Origin: Salvelinus alpinus
Taxonomy: Eukaryota > Chordata > Actinopteri > Salmoniformes > Salmonidae
Direction: 5' to 3'
NCBI RefSeq assembly: GCF_045679555.1
Contig: NC_092093.1
Coordinates: forward strand, 64,987,575 to 65,051,574
Length of the DNA stretch: 64,000 nucleotides
Positions 1 to 11,536 of the stretch are shown here, in pieces. Below the pieces are notes generated by a model that was not told the origin of the DNA, ran no database searches, and was given only the letters and a program-made list of their open reading frames with translations. Each line of letters begins with the position of its first letter. Within the stretch, counting starts at the first letter, position 1. The translations under genes and the position numbers were made by a program.

Positions 1-214
1 ATGTCTGAAACTCTGCTGAGGGGAGTGAAGTTGCTGATATTAGGTCAGTTTTGCGTTTCCCCCCTAATGGTTAAAGGCCCAGGGCAGTCAAAATTGTGTT
101 TTTTCCTGTGTTTTGTAGCATATTGTACAACAGCTGATGAAACTAACACTGTAAAAGTGTGAAAAATGATCAGTGTTATTACCTGATAGATCCTGGTAGA
201 AAATACAATTTATA

Positions 215-790
215 CTGAACAAAAATATAAACACAACATGCGACAATTTCAAAGATTTTACTGAGTTACAGTTCATGTAAGAGAATCAGTCAATTTAAAT
301 AAATGCATTAGGCCCTAATCTATGGATTTCACATGACTGGGCATGGGTGCAGCCATGGGTTGGCCTGGGAGGGTATAGGCCCAACCACTGGGGAGCCAGG
401 TCCAGCCAACCAGAATTAGTTTTTCCCCACAAAAGGGCTTTATTACATTGGAGGTAGCTTATGGTAGAGAAAGTAACAAAATTGTGAAAACAGCTCTGTT
501 GGACATTCCTGCAGTCAGCATGCCAATTGCACACTCCCTCAAAACTTGAGACTTTAGTGTTGTGTTACAAAACTGCACATTTTAAAGTAGCCTTTTATTG
601 TCCCCAGCACAAGGTGCACCTGTGTAATGATCATGCCGTTTAATCAGCTTCTTGATATGGCACACCTGTGAGCTGGATGGATATTCTTGGAAAAGTAGAA
701 ATGCTCACTAATAAGGATGTAAACAAATTTGTTTGGGATTTTTTTATTTGAGCTCATGAAACATGGGACCAACAATTTACATGTTGTCCA
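215..790 (-). mobile_element. Tc1/mariner element, internal-deletion remnant
   Basis: The left end begins with a TA followed by CTGAACAAAAATATAAAC, which I recognise as the terminal inverted repeat of a common salmonid Tc1-like family. The following sequence matches the non-coding right arm of that family, and 545-785 matches its left arm in minus orientation. Most of the transposase gene between them is missing and no transposase ORF is left. It lies downstream of the second coding exon of tnfsf10, probably in its next intron. The outer boundary near 790 is approximate. Recognition is from memory of the family, not from a search. Confidence 0.6.
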
Positions 791-1190
791 GTGTACACAG
801 GACTTTCTAATCAGCATATTTTGCATGGGTGGAGTTTTGGCTAGCTTGGTGACATTACTAGGCGGTAAATTAGACCAATAACAAAGAGAGTTCCAAACCT
901 CTTTGCCAATAACAGCTAGTTTTCCCCTCCCAGGCAGACCAATCCCAGGCAGTCTTAGCAAAATTCTTCCTTGAGAAATAGTTTTTGTTAAAAAGCTACT
1001 TTTGTTTCTTTTTGACCATTTTTATGAAAATCTCTGTAATAGTACATACAGTACTTACTTGTTACCCAGAAATGATTTGATATTGATATAAAAATGGTTG
1101 CATTGGACCTTTAAAATTAGGATTAAGGGAGAATAATCTGATCCTAAATCTGTGGTTAATGGTAAATTCCATAGGGAGCACCTCTGTCCT

Positions 1191-1413
1191 TTTTATTTTA
1201 TTTAGCTAGGCAAGTCAGTTAAGAACAAATTCTTATTTACAATGACGGCCTACCCCGGCCAAACCCTAACGACGCTGGGCCAATTGTGCGCCGCCCTATG
1301 GGACTCCCAATCACGTCCGGTTGTGATACAGCCTGGAATTGAACCATGGTCTGTAGTGACACCTCTAGCACTGAGATGCAGTGCCTTAGACCGCTGCACC
1401 ACTCGGGAGCCCT
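1191..1413 (-). repeat. tRNA-derived SINE
   Basis: In minus orientation this starts with the tRNA-like head (GGGCTCCCGAGTGGTGCAGCGG-type A box), has a B-box-like GGTTC segment, then the body, and ends in the tail AACTGACTTGCCTAGCTAAATAAAA. The same family recurs at 5805-6007, 10673-10895, 29646-29865 and 58306-58515. It lies 77 bp downstream of tnfsf10 coding exon 2. The tRNA-like part is a SINE promoter, not a functional tRNA gene. Confidence 0.8.
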
Positions 1414-1489
1414 CCTGGAAGACCTGGGCCCCGTGCGAGGCAGATACCTACTCGATGAGGATATGTGTGTATGTGTATGTGTGTGTTAC

Positions 1490-3124
1490 CTTCTCTATGA
1501 GGGTGTGTAGTTGCTGTGTGACCTGCCAGCAGGGGTCTCCTCTCCCCTCGGTCGGGGAGCGCACGTACCCCCCTCTGAGGTCAGACCGTGTCAGACAAGA
1601 CACACTGCTCCTTGCAAATGTCTCCTTCATCTGAATAACACACACACACACATTTCATTTCAATAATACACACCTCCTACATAACACAATGTGTATTGTC
1701 GTTGGGTGTACTTGGGGAACCGGAGTTGAGAAACAAACTGTAGTTTACTTCAGGGCCTCCCTTTTACACTGTAATGAAACTAATAATGCCATGTTCAAAT
1801 GGAGTGACTGTCTAAAGTCTTTATAAGTAACATTCCTCTGTATATGTATTTTAGGTTTCAGTTTCCTACTGTATACAGGTTAGGAATGATTAACATCCAC
1901 AAACACTGATGACAATCACTGAGAGACAGACAGAGAGAACTGGAGAGGGACAGAGGAAAGAGAGCTGGGGGAGTGCTAGGGGGAGGGAGGGAGAGGGGGG
2001 AGTATAGGGAAGCAGAGGGAGAGTCAGCATTGTTGCTCAATCATTATGGAAATATTCCAGGTTACTAAAGTACAATCAAATCAAACTGCATTTGTCACAT
2101 GCTTCATAGACAACGGGTGTAGACTAACAGTGAAATGCTTCCTTACAGGTCCATTTCCAACAATGCAGAGAGAAAGAGAAGATAAAACATGTCATAAAAA
2201 TAGAGCACAGCTGCAGGAGAGGATACCACAGAAGGCCTAACAAAAAGTCAATAATTTACAGTTTCACTAGCACTTGAACAATGCACTTGAGAACGCACTA
2301 AACTTTCCCTGCAAAAATAAGGTGAAACAATAAGCAAACAATCAAGCTGGAAAATGGGCATATCAATAGTCTGAGTTTTGGTTCTTGCAGCCAGCCTTTT
2401 GCAGTTCTCTACACAGAACTTCCTTGTATCCCAGCACAGCACTACAACACACAAACACTCTTTATTTTACAGAATGCAATGAGCGTTCTCTGCAGTGCAC
2501 ACATAGGCAATTTTTATTACAATATTATTATTTTTCCACCTTTATTTAACCAGGTAGGCCAGTTGAAAACAAGTTCTAATTTACAACCGCGACCTGGCCA
2601 AAATGAAGCAAAGCAGTGCGACACAAAAACAACACAGAGTTACACATAAACAAACGTACAGTCAATAACACAATAAAAAACATTATTTAACATTAAACAA
2701 ACAACTCAGGTAATTAACTTGCAAGGCAACACGTTTTCCTGCAAAAGCTTTATTTGAGAAAACCTACTTTCTCCAACTGAATAGGCACTGCGCAAGACAA
2801 CATCGCATAAGCACAAACAGCCCGTATCAAACCTGGGTCAAATACATTTCAAATGCTTTCAACGTTGGCCTACAGACTTTGTTTGCCCGAAACAATGGGG
2901 CCAATGGAATAGTCCCAAAAGTGCAAATCCCAAGCTACATCAAGCGACCTCATATACTTCAATAGTAAGTGTCTGTATACTACCCCTCCTTCTTTCCTGG
3001 TTCTTACCGTGTTGAGGACGTTAGTGAAGTAGAGCACGGTGACGGTAACGGCCACGGTCTGCAGCAGAATGGCCGCGAGCAGCAGAACCCCGAGAAATGT
3101 GAAGCCGCTCGAGCCTCCCGCCAT
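1490..3124 (-). CDS. tnfsf10: TNF superfamily member 10 (TRAIL), 5' coding exons only
   Basis: Type II membrane cytokine that as a trimer engages death receptors. Two coding exons are seen. Exon 1, 3124-3008, has 39 codons; its ATG has G at -3 and +4, and it encodes a short cytosolic tail and a hydrophobic segment (about residues 10-32) ending LYFTNVLNT, close to the human TRAIL signal anchor. Donor ACG|GTAAGA. Exon 2, 1630-1490, has 47 codons, an ATTCAG acceptor and the stalk motif DPCWQVTQQLHTLIEK, which resembles the human SPCWQVKWQL stalk. Both exons are phase 0. The receptor-binding TNF-homology domain is not in the window; it should lie left of position 1, because transcription runs leftward. 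A CA-rich tract begins directly at the exon 2 donor. The neighbour nceh1 supports the call. Paralogue assignment within fish is not resolved. Confidence 0.8.
2070..2185 (-). repeat. LINE-tail fragment in tnfsf10 intron 1
   Basis: The sequence ATCAAATCAAACTGCATTTG followed by GTCACATGCTTCATAGACAACGGGTG and the AACAATGCAGAGAGAAA segment is a typical salmonid LINE 3' end in reverse orientation. A closely related stretch is at 43240-43300 next to a Rex-like reverse transcriptase fragment. No coding sequence remains here. Confidence 0.55.
2528..2675 (-). repeat. Interspersed repeat 3' tail, copy 1
   Basis: This is the reverse complement of the 3' part of the repeat at 31735-32092: the CTTTATTTAACCAGGTAGGCC tail, the CGCGACCTGGCC segment and the GACACAAAAACAACACAGAG segment all correspond. 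It lies in tnfsf10 intron 1 and is truncated relative to the other copy. Confidence 0.6.
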
Positions 3125-3930
3125 ACCGACCACCGCCTCGCGCCCTGCTCTGCTACGCTCCGGTTTCAGAACAAAAGCGGAGGCGAGAGTAACTATAACT
3201 TCTGCCCCCCTTCCTCCCGCACAGAAAGAGAGAGGGAGAGGGAAAGAGAGGGAGGAGCAGGCAAGGCCACGATGAAGAACAAAAACATGACTTGAGTCAT
3301 GGAGAAGATTTCGGTTCTGGCTAAAGCTGAACCAACACTGATACGCAGTTATTATTAGGCTTGGAAGTCAGTCTGGTATAGACTATCTGTTGTTGATCAC
3401 AGAGATTTAGGCTTAACTCTATAGGCCTATACATCTGCCCTTCTATTCAACCACTGTAGGCATTGCATATAGCTACGTGGCAATAATAAATGTTTATATT
3501 ATTCCATTGTTCTATTCCAAACGAAAAACAGGATTATTCTTTTCGGTTTATAAATGGATCTTGTTTCTCAGTTTCTGTATTGTAAACATCTGGCCTCAAT
3601 CTGTGCTCCGTGCATGCGTGTCCCCCTGAGAGTCTCGGATTTATTCGGTTTCACTTGGTATTCTGAGTGTGGGGGGGTTCAGTCAGTTCCTTGTTCTTAT
3701 TAGTTCCAGTTGAAATGTGTGTGTGTGTCCTCTCCCAGCCAGCTCTGTTTCGGGGACATGGGGAGGTCTGAGTGATAGAGTCATCATCATTATCCCTGCT
3801 GAGAGTGGCTGGACAGGAGTCACTTTATCTATGATGTTACACACACACACACCACAAGATAACTTTTTTACTCCCCAAATCCTCCCCCCTCTCCAATTTT
3901 TCAGTTCTTTCCCAACTTTGTCCTCTAAAA
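3125..3930. other. tnfsf10 5' flank
   Basis: This is the region upstream of the tnfsf10 start codon on the minus strand. It has a GA/CT-rich tract at 3225-3262 and no recognisable repeat apart from short TG runs. A promoter must lie here or further right, but I see no convincing TATA box or other decisive element, so no start site is assigned. Confidence 0.35.
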
Positions 3931-4725
3931 ATACTCAACTACTAATGCTACTACTAATAATAATAATACTGTACTACTACTACTAATAATAATACAGTAC
4001 TACTACTACTAATAATAATACTGTACTACTACTAATAATAATAATACAGTACTACTACTAATAATAATAATACAGTACTACTACTAATAATACAGTACTA
4101 CTACTAATAATAATAATAATACAGTACTACTACTACTACTACTAATAATAATACAGTACTACTACTACTAATAATAATACTGTATTACTACTACTAATAA
4201 TAATACAGTACTACTACTACTAATAATAATACAGTACTACTACTACTACTAATAATAATAATACAGTACTACTAATAATAATAATAATAATACTGTACTA
4301 CTACTAATAATAATAATACAGTACTACTACTACTAATAATAATACAGTACTACTACTAATAATAATAATACAGTACTACTAATAATAATAATAATACAGT
4401 ACTACTAATAATAATAATAATACTGTACTAATAATAATAATAATAATACTGTACTACTACTAATAATAATAATACTGTATTACTACTAATAATAATAATA
4501 CAGTACTACTACTACTAATAATAATACAGTACTACTACTACTAATAATAATACTGTACTACTACTACTAATAATAATACAGTACTACTACTAATAATACA
4601 GTACTACTACTAATAATAATAATAATACAGTACTACTACTACTAATAATACAGTACTACTACTAATAATAATAATAATACAGTACTACTACTACTAATAA
4701 TAATACTGTACTACTACTCTACTCC
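3930..4725. repeat. Compound ACT/AAT palindromic minisatellite
   Basis: About 0.8 kb built from runs of (ACT)n and (AAT)n joined by the self-complementary hexamer AGTACT and the links ATACAGT or ATACTGT. Unit length varies with the number of trinucleotides. Because TACTGTA and TACAGTA alternate, neighbouring blocks can pair with each other as hairpins. It lies between tnfsf10 and the first L2 copy and has no coding function. Confidence 0.9.
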
Positions 4726-5804
4726 CCCACTCTCTATTTTCTGTTTCTTTCCCAACTCTCTCTCTAGACCTTGTTGTTGACATGACCTCCTCAGAACTCT
4801 CTCCCAGCTAAACAATTCAGTCAACCACACGGCTGTAACACACACACACAATACAGCTAAACAATGCATCCATGACCATTGCAGTAATATCTGGCACACG
4901 CACACTACAGGGGGGTGAGAGGCGGGAGACAATAGAATGGGCCAATTGGAAGATTCGGAATCAGAGAACCGACCAATGGCCAATGAGGAAATGTTGGGTT
5001 TTCCAGAGATCTGTTTTTGGCATCTTTATTTTTTCTGACGCCAGGAAAAGCCCCAACTAAAGTTGATATACTGACTGTGTGACTGTATGACTGTGTGTGT
5101 GTAACTAGCACCATTGTAGTGGGAGCTGCTAACTCAATGCCTCATTTCACTTCAGGAATCAGGCAGTCAGTCAGAACCAACCTACGACGTGGGGGGAGAG
5201 AGAGAGAGAGGGGAAGAGAGTGAGATACAATATCAGAAGCCCCTTTTCTACCTGGTGCTAACATGCGCCCTGTGTCATGATCTGGTCCACATCCTCATTG
5301 TGCCCACATTTTTAGACAGGTGTAAACAATTAAAGGACACACTGATTTGATTGTGATCAGCTCGTCCTGACCACCTCCTCAATCAAGTGTAAACATATCT
5401 GGATGGTCAAACCATTTAAAATATCATTAAAATATCATTATACCGGCCTCTAATATCATTGACAGGTAGCACCGTTGACTTATTGCATCTTAAAATAAAT
5501 ACATTCATATTATTTTTTTTAAGAATACCCATTGAATAATTGGCATGCACGGAAGCCCCACCTTATATATGTAAGCATTTCACTGTTAGTCCACACCTGC
5601 TGTTTACAAAGCATGTGACAAATAAGATTTGATGTGATTTCACTTTCCAGATTAGTAAGATATCTACATTAGTAAGATAAATAGGCACAATGCGTGCCTG
5701 ACTACCTCCGGAGGTGGTCAAAAAAATCTGATCACAATGCATCTTTTAATCATCTACACCTGTCTGAAAATGTGGGCACAATCAGAATTTGGAAGTCATC
5801 TTTT
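4726..5804. other. Intergenic stretch without a gene
   Basis: No credible coding sequence. A LINE-like tail occurs at about 5565-5640 (GTAAGCATTTCACTGTTAGTC followed by ACAAATAAGATTTGATGTGATTT). Between 5340 and 5780 an imperfect inverted relation is visible: TTGATTGTGATCAGCTCGTC and the AACCATCTAC-like text near 5745 suggest a degenerate element, with GTGTAAAC and TTTACAC ends not clearly defined. Confidence 0.35.
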
Positions 5805-6007
5805 TTAATTTTACTAGGCAATTCTTATTTACAATGACGGCCTACACCAGCCAGATCAAGACGACACTGGGCTAATTGTGCGCCGCCCCATAGGACTCCC
5901 AATCACAGCCAGTTGGGATACAGCCTGGATTTGAACCAGGGTGTCTGCAGTGACCCCTCTAGCACTGAGCTGCATTGCCTTAGACCGCTGCGCCACTCGG
6001 GAGCCCA
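5805..6007 (-). repeat. tRNA-derived SINE
   Basis: Minus-strand copy of the family seen at 1191-1413. The head GGGCTCCCGAGTGGCGCAGCGG-like segment is at 5985-6006 and the body runs leftward to a poorly preserved AT-rich tail. It lies in the tnfsf10-nceh1 interval. It is followed by a pyrimidine-rich tract at 6075-6180. Confidence 0.8.
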
Positions 6008-7086
6008 AGGCAAAGGATGCATGTTAGAACCAGGTATAAACGGGGCTACTCTGAACTGCCCTGCCCTGAAGCACAAACTCTCACTCTCTCTACCCCTCTT
6101 CCTCCCATTCTCTCTCTCTCCCTTTCCCTACTTATTCCTCCCCTACTCCCCCCTCCATCTCTCTCCCTCATTTTCCCTGTCAGGAAGCAGTGAACAATGT
6201 AACCTTTACTCTCAGTGATAACATTCTCCTCTCACATTACCCCATCGACTCCCACACTTATTTTTTCACATCCTCTCCATTTTCATTCTGTAGGTTTTGT
6301 TTTCTTTTGAAATAATCATCCAGCAGCAAGTGATTAACAGGTTACTCCCCAGGGCACAGAGACTGACTCCCCAAACAGGGTCAGGGACACGCACAAACAC
6401 ACTAACATGCAGTCACTTGTGCACACACACACACTCAGATGTGTTGATCGAGCATGTACTGTACCTGTTCACCTTCTACTGTCAGCAAACGTCCACCGTC
6501 TACCGAATAGCAGCACTTTGGTCCGCAGGTAGTATAACTTTTCATTACATTTCATTACATTTCATTATAGTACAACGGTTTAATTTGTCTAATCTTAGCA
6601 ATTTCTTCTTAGCTAGCTACATACATTTAAATGTGATAGCTAGCTAGCTACATAGCTAGCTACATAGCCGTCTTTGTATCAAAGATAATTGTGTAGTCTA
6701 GAGCGATTTTCTAGGTTAGCTAGCCAGCTATTGTCGTTCTCTTAACGCAACGTAACGTAATCAACACTGCTAGCTAGCCAGCTAGCCCCCGAATAGCAGC
6801 ACTGTAGATACTATTACACTCAACGGAACGACTTGATTAGTGTAGTGTCAACAACGCAGCCACTGCCAGCTAGCCTACAAAGTCAACAACTGCCAGCTAG
6901 CCTACAAAGTCAACAACGCAGCCACTGCCAGCTAGCCAACTTCAGCAGTACTGTATCATCTTAATCATTTTAGTCAATAAGATTCTTGCTACGTAAGCTT
7001 AACTTTCTGAACATTCGAGACGCGTAGTCCACTTGCCACTCCAATCTCCTTTGCATTAGCGTAGTCTCTTCTGTAGCCTGTCAACT

Positions 7087-8454
7087 ATGTGTCTGTCGAT
7101 CCCTGTTCTCTCCTCTCTGCACAGACCATACAAACGCTCCACACCGCGTGGCATCGGCCACCCTAATCTGGTGGTCCCAGCGCGCACGACCCACGTGGAG
7201 TTCCAGGTCTCCGGTAGCCTCTGGAACTGCCGATCTGCGGCCAACAAGGCAGAGTTCATCTCAGCCTATGCCTCCCTCCAGTCCCTCGACTTCCTGGCAC
7301 TGACGGAAACATGGATCACCACAGATAACACTGCTACTCCTACTGCTCTCTCTTCGTCCGCCCACGTGTTCTCGCACACCCCGAGAGCTTCTGGTCAGCG
7401 GGGTGGTGGCACCGGGATCCTCATCTCTCCCAAGTGGTCATTCTCTCTTTCTCCCCTTACCCATCTGTCTATCGCCTCCTTTGAATTCCATGCTGTCACA
7501 GTTACCAGCCCTTTCAAGCTTAACATCCTTACCATTTATCGCCCTCCAGGTTCCCTCGGAGAGTTCATCAATGAGCTCGATGCCTTGATTAGCTCCTTTC
7601 CTGAGGACGGCTCACCTCTCACAGTTCTGGGCGACTTTAACCTCCCCACGTCTACCTTTGACTCATTCCTCTCTGCCTCCTTCTTTCCACTCCTCTCCTC
7701 TTTTGACCTCACCCTCTCACCTTCCCCCCCTACTCACAAGGCAGGCAATACGCTCGACCTCATCTTTACTAGATGCTGTTCTTCCACTAACCTCACTGCA
7801 ACTCCCCTCCAAGTCTCCGACCACTACCTTGTATCCTTTTCCCTCTCGCTCTCATCCAACACTTCCCACACTGCCCCTACTCGGATGGTATCGCGCCGTC
7901 CCAACCTTCGCTCTCTCTCCCCCGCTACCCTCTCCTCTTCCATCCTATCATCTCTTCCCTCTGCTCAAACCTTCTCCAACCTATCTCCTGATTCTGCCTC
8001 CTCAACCCTCCTCTCCTCCCTTTCTGCATCCTTTGACTCTCTATGTCCCCTATCCTCCAGGCCGGCTCGGTCCTCCCCTCCCGCTCCGTGGCTCGACGAC
8101 TCATTGCGAGCTCACAGAACAGGGCTCCGGGCAGCCGAGCGGAAATGGAGGAAAACTCGCCTCCCTGCGGACCTGGCATCCTTTCACTCCCTCCTCTCTA
8201 CATTTTCCTCTTCTGTCTCTGCTGCTAAAGCCACTTTCTACCACTCTAAATTCCAAGCATCTGCCTCTAACCCCAGGAAGCTCTTTGCCACCTTCTCCTC
8301 CCTCCTGAATCCTCCTCCCCCTCCCCCCCCTCCTCCCTCTCTGCAGATGACTTCGTCAACCATTTTGAAAAGAAGGTCGACGACATCCGATCCTCGTTTG
8401 CTAAGTCAAACGACACCGCTGGTTCTGCTCACACTGCCCCACCCTGTGCTCTGA
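7087..8454 (+). pseudogene. L2 LINE endonuclease half of ORF (frameshifted)
   Basis: The true in-frame part runs from about 7087 to 8340, where a C-rich tract shifts the frame; after that the reading is spurious. It encodes an exonuclease-endonuclease-phosphatase domain of the LINE type: TETWI near residue 75, GGGTGI near residue 106, YRPPG near residue 151, GDFNLP near residue 182, and SDHYLVSF near residue 244. These are the metal- and phosphate-binding motifs that nick target DNA. The start is not certain because the other copy is truncated here. The corresponding frame in the other L2 copy continues unbroken. Confidence 0.8.
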
Positions 8455-10025
8455 CCTCTTTCTCCCCTCTCTCTCGAGATGAAATCTCGCGTCTTGTGAC
8501 GGCCGGCCGCCCAACAACCTGCCCGCTTGACCCTATCCCCTCCTCTCTTCTCCAGACCATTTCCGGAGACCTTCTCCCTTACCTCACCTCGCTCATCAAC
8601 TCATCCCTGACCGCTGGCTACGTCCCTTCCGTCTTCAAGAGAGCGAGAGTTGCACCCCTTCTGAAAAAACCTACACTCGATCCCTCCGATGTCAACAACT
8701 ACAGACCAGTATCCCTTCTTTCTTTTCTCTCCAAAACTCTTGAACGTGCCGTCCTTGGCCAGCTCTCCCGCTATCTCTCTCAGAATGACCTTCTTGATCC
8801 AAATCAGTCAGGTTTCAAGACTAGTCATTCAACTGAGACTGCTCTTCTCTGTATCACGGAGGCGCTCCGCACTGCTAAAGCTAACTCTCTCTCCTCTGCT
8901 CTCATCCTTCTAGACCTATCGGCTGCCTTCGATACTGTGAACCATCAGATCCTCCTCTCCACCCTCTCCGAGTTGGGCATCTCCGGCGCGGCCCACGCTT
9001 GGATTGCGTCCTACCTGACAGGTCGCTCCTACCAGGTGGCGTGGCGAGAATCTGTCTCCTCACCACGTGCTCTCACCACTGGTGTCCCCCAGGGCTCTGT
9101 TCTAGGCCCTCTCCTATTCTCGCTATACACCAAGTCACTTGGCTCTGTCATAACCTCACATGGTCTCTCCTATCATTGCTATGCAGACGACACACAACTA
9201 ATCTTCTCCTTTCCCCCTTCTGATGACCAGGTGGCGAATCGCATCTCTGCATGTCTGGCAGACATATCAGTGTGGATGACGGATCACCACCTCAAGCTGA
9301 ACCTCGGCAAGACGGAGCTGCTCTTCCTCCCGGGGAAGGACTGCCCGTTCCATGATCTCGCCATCACGGTTGACAACTCCATTGTGTCCTCCTCCCAGAG
9401 CGCTAAGAACCTTGGCGTGATCCTGGACAACACCCTGTCGTTCTCAACCAACATCAAGGCGGTGGCCCGTTCCTGTAGGTTCATGCTCTACAACATCCGC
9501 AGAGTACGACCCTGCCTCACACAGGAAGCGGCGCAGGTCCTAATCCAGGCACTTGTCATCTCCCGTCTGGATTACTGCAACTCGCTGTTGGCTGGGCTCC
9601 CTGCCTGTGCCATTAAACCCCTACAACTCATCCAGAACGCCGCAGCCCGTCTGGTGTTCAACCTTCCCAAGTTCTCTCACGTCACCCCGCTCCTCCGCTC
9701 TCTCCACTGGCTTCCAGTTGAAGCTCGCATCCGCTACAAGACCATGGTGCTTGCCTACGGAGCTGTGAGGGGAACGGCACCTCAGTACCTCCAGGCTCTG
9801 ATCAGGCCCTACACCCAAACAAGGGCACTGCGTTCATCCACCTCTGGCCTGCTCGCCTCCCTACCACTGAGGAAGTACAGTTCCCGCTCAGCCCAGTCAA
9901 AACTGTTCGCTGCTCTGGCCCCCCAATGGTGGAACAAACTCCCTCACGACGCCAGGACAGCGGAGTCAATCACCACCTTCCGGAGACACCTGAAACCCCA
10001 CCTCTTTAAGGAATACCTAGGATAG
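8341..10025 (+). pseudogene. L2 LINE reverse transcriptase half of ORF (frameshifted)
   Basis: The open frame starts without an ATG directly after the C-rich tract and ends with the TAG-terminated FKEYLG. It contains LLDLSAAFDTVNHQILL, GVPQGSVLGPLLFSLY and CYADDTQL, the fingers and palm motifs of a non-LTR reverse transcriptase, followed by a C-terminal region with a WWNKLP motif. All catalytic residues are kept. Only the frameshift upstream separates it from the endonuclease. Confidence 0.85.
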
Positions 10026-10131
10026 GATAAAGTAATCCTTCTCACTCCCCCCCCCTTAAAAGATTTAGATGCACTATTGTAAAGTGGCCGTTCCACTGGA
10101 TGTCATAAGGTGAATGCACAAATTTGTAAGT

Positions 10132-10148
10132 CGCTCTGGATAAGAGCG
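10132..10148 (+). other. L2 3' stem-loop with GGATA loop
   Basis: CGCTCT, loop GGATA, AGAGCG: a perfect 6-bp hairpin just before the ATGTAAATGTAA tail. In L2-type LINEs such as eel UnaL2, a 3' stem-loop with a GGAUA loop is known to be recognised by the element's own reverse transcriptase. The second L2 copy has the same hairpin at 34711-34727 on the minus strand. Confidence 0.8.
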
Positions 10149-10190
10149 TCTGCTAAATGACTTAAATGTAAATGTAAATGTAATGTCACA

Positions 10191-10672
10191 GGTCATGTGA
10201 TCATCTGATGGGTCAGGTTACCCTCTTCCTCTTCAGGGTGTGAGAAAGAAAAGAGATAGGAGGTAGAGAGACAGAGACCAGGAAAGAAAGGAAGGCAGAA
10301 GTCGAGAAAGAGAATGCAAAGGGAGAGCGTGAAAGATAGAAAATTAGAACAGGTTCCCTAATTCTCAATTTGGGACGCCATCTCCTGCCTAAAACCTTCT
10401 GCTACCATTCAATTCACACACTCACATAGCTGGCGTGCTAGTGTGCGTGTATGTGTGTGTGCATGTGTTAGTGTATGTGTGTGCACTGTATGTATGTATG
10501 TATGTATCTGTCTCTGTCTCTGTGTGTGTGATTTTACCCTGTAGCAATAAAGAGACGTGCCACTCAGCTTCAAAACACCCTGAAGGTTCAAACTGCATTC
10601 TTTAAACTGGAACAGCACACACACACACACACACACACAATTGTTATTATTAACAGGAAGAACATTTTTCAC
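10191..10672. other. Stretch without a gene
   Basis: It holds a GA-rich segment (10250-10345), short TG/TATG microsatellites (10440-10510) and a 20-bp AC run at 10619-10638. I see no gene. Confidence 0.5.
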
Positions 10673-10895
10673 CTCCTGAGTGGCACAGCAGTTTAAGGCA
10701 CTGCATCTCAGTGCAAGAGGTGTCACTACAGTCCCTGGTTCGAATCCAGGCTGTATCACATCCGGCTGTGATTGGGAGTCCCATAGGGCGGCACACAATT
10801 GGCCCAGTGTCATCCGGGTTACGGGTTGGCTGGGGTAGGCCGTCATTGTAAATCAGCATTTGTTCTTAACTGACTTGCCTAGTTAAATAAAATAA
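10673..10895 (+). repeat. tRNA-derived SINE
   Basis: Plus-strand copy with head CTCCTGAGTGGCACAGCAG, B box GGTTCGAATCC near 10738, body with CCCATAGGGCGGC, and tail CTTGCCTAGTTAAATAAAATAAAA. Same family as 1191-1413. Confidence 0.85.
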
Positions 10896-11536
10896 AAACA
10901 TTTGTCACCTGTAAGTATATTACAATACTGTGCTCAGAACAGGAAGTTAGCTGAACCAATACACACCACTGAAACTTCAGATCCATTTAGACTCAATATC
11001 AGATAAATATATATTTTATGTACATATATTCATTAGTTTAAAATCTCTTCAGTGATAATATAAAACTGTTCACAGTTTTGAAGCTCAAACGGAGGCCTTT
11101 GTTCCCTACCAGTTTACAATCAGTTGATTCTTGGAAGGGGTTTTCTAATCTGTAGAGCACAACAGTGTCACCACTGTCGAGTAGTGGTATCACACCCAGG
11201 GTCAATAGCCAGGCCCAGAGCCATATGTCTAAATGTATGACTTTGGCCAGGCCTAAAGTACATTGAAATTGAAAATAAAATGGAAAAGGAAAACACATCA
11301 ACATAATAGGCCAAACCAACAGCTATGTACATTGTGTGAGAGAGGAGGACAGATCTTTCTAAAAGAAAAGATGCCCATTTGGAATACCTAGAATTCCTGG
11401 TTCACATGGCTTTATATCTTCACATTACACCAACACCTGATCCTCGGACGCATTTAAAACAGACAATATTCCTTATAATAAAAACACACACGTTCTATGG
11501 TCAATGTTCTCTCTCTCTGCACATAACATATCTTCA
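10896..11536. other. Stretch without a gene
   Basis: AT-rich single-copy-looking sequence downstream of nceh1. No ORF has convincing content. It could include distal nceh1 3' untranslated sequence, but no clear polyadenylation signal was found on the minus strand. Confidence 0.3.

Larger units (their letters stand above)
6500..10190 (+). mobile_element. L2-clade LINE, near full-length, frameshifted
   Basis: A non-LTR retrotransposon. The putative 5' UTR at 6500-7086 contains GCTAGC-rich repeats and a short tandem duplication at 6850-6935. It is followed by an apurinic-type endonuclease and a reverse transcriptase with the YADD active site, then a 3' tail with a GGATA-loop hairpin and ATGTAAATGTAA repeats. 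Between the two enzyme parts a change of reading frame occurs in a C-rich tract at about 8310-8340. The 5' boundary is uncertain. The protein is about 98% identical by eye to the copy at 34681-37745, so both insertions look recent. Confidence 0.88.

Noticed and set aside
1-1489. Further tnfsf10 exons
   Set aside because: No TNF-homology motif was found in any minus-strand frame here; the stretch is mostly Tc1 remnant and SINE.
2969-3295. Plus-strand 108-codon frame over tnfsf10 exon 1
   Set aside because: Antisense to a well supported exon; ends in a low-complexity Arg/Glu run.
10673-10760. tRNA gene
   Set aside because: A and B boxes are SINE promoter remnants; the cloverleaf is not complete and the body continues into the SINE tail.
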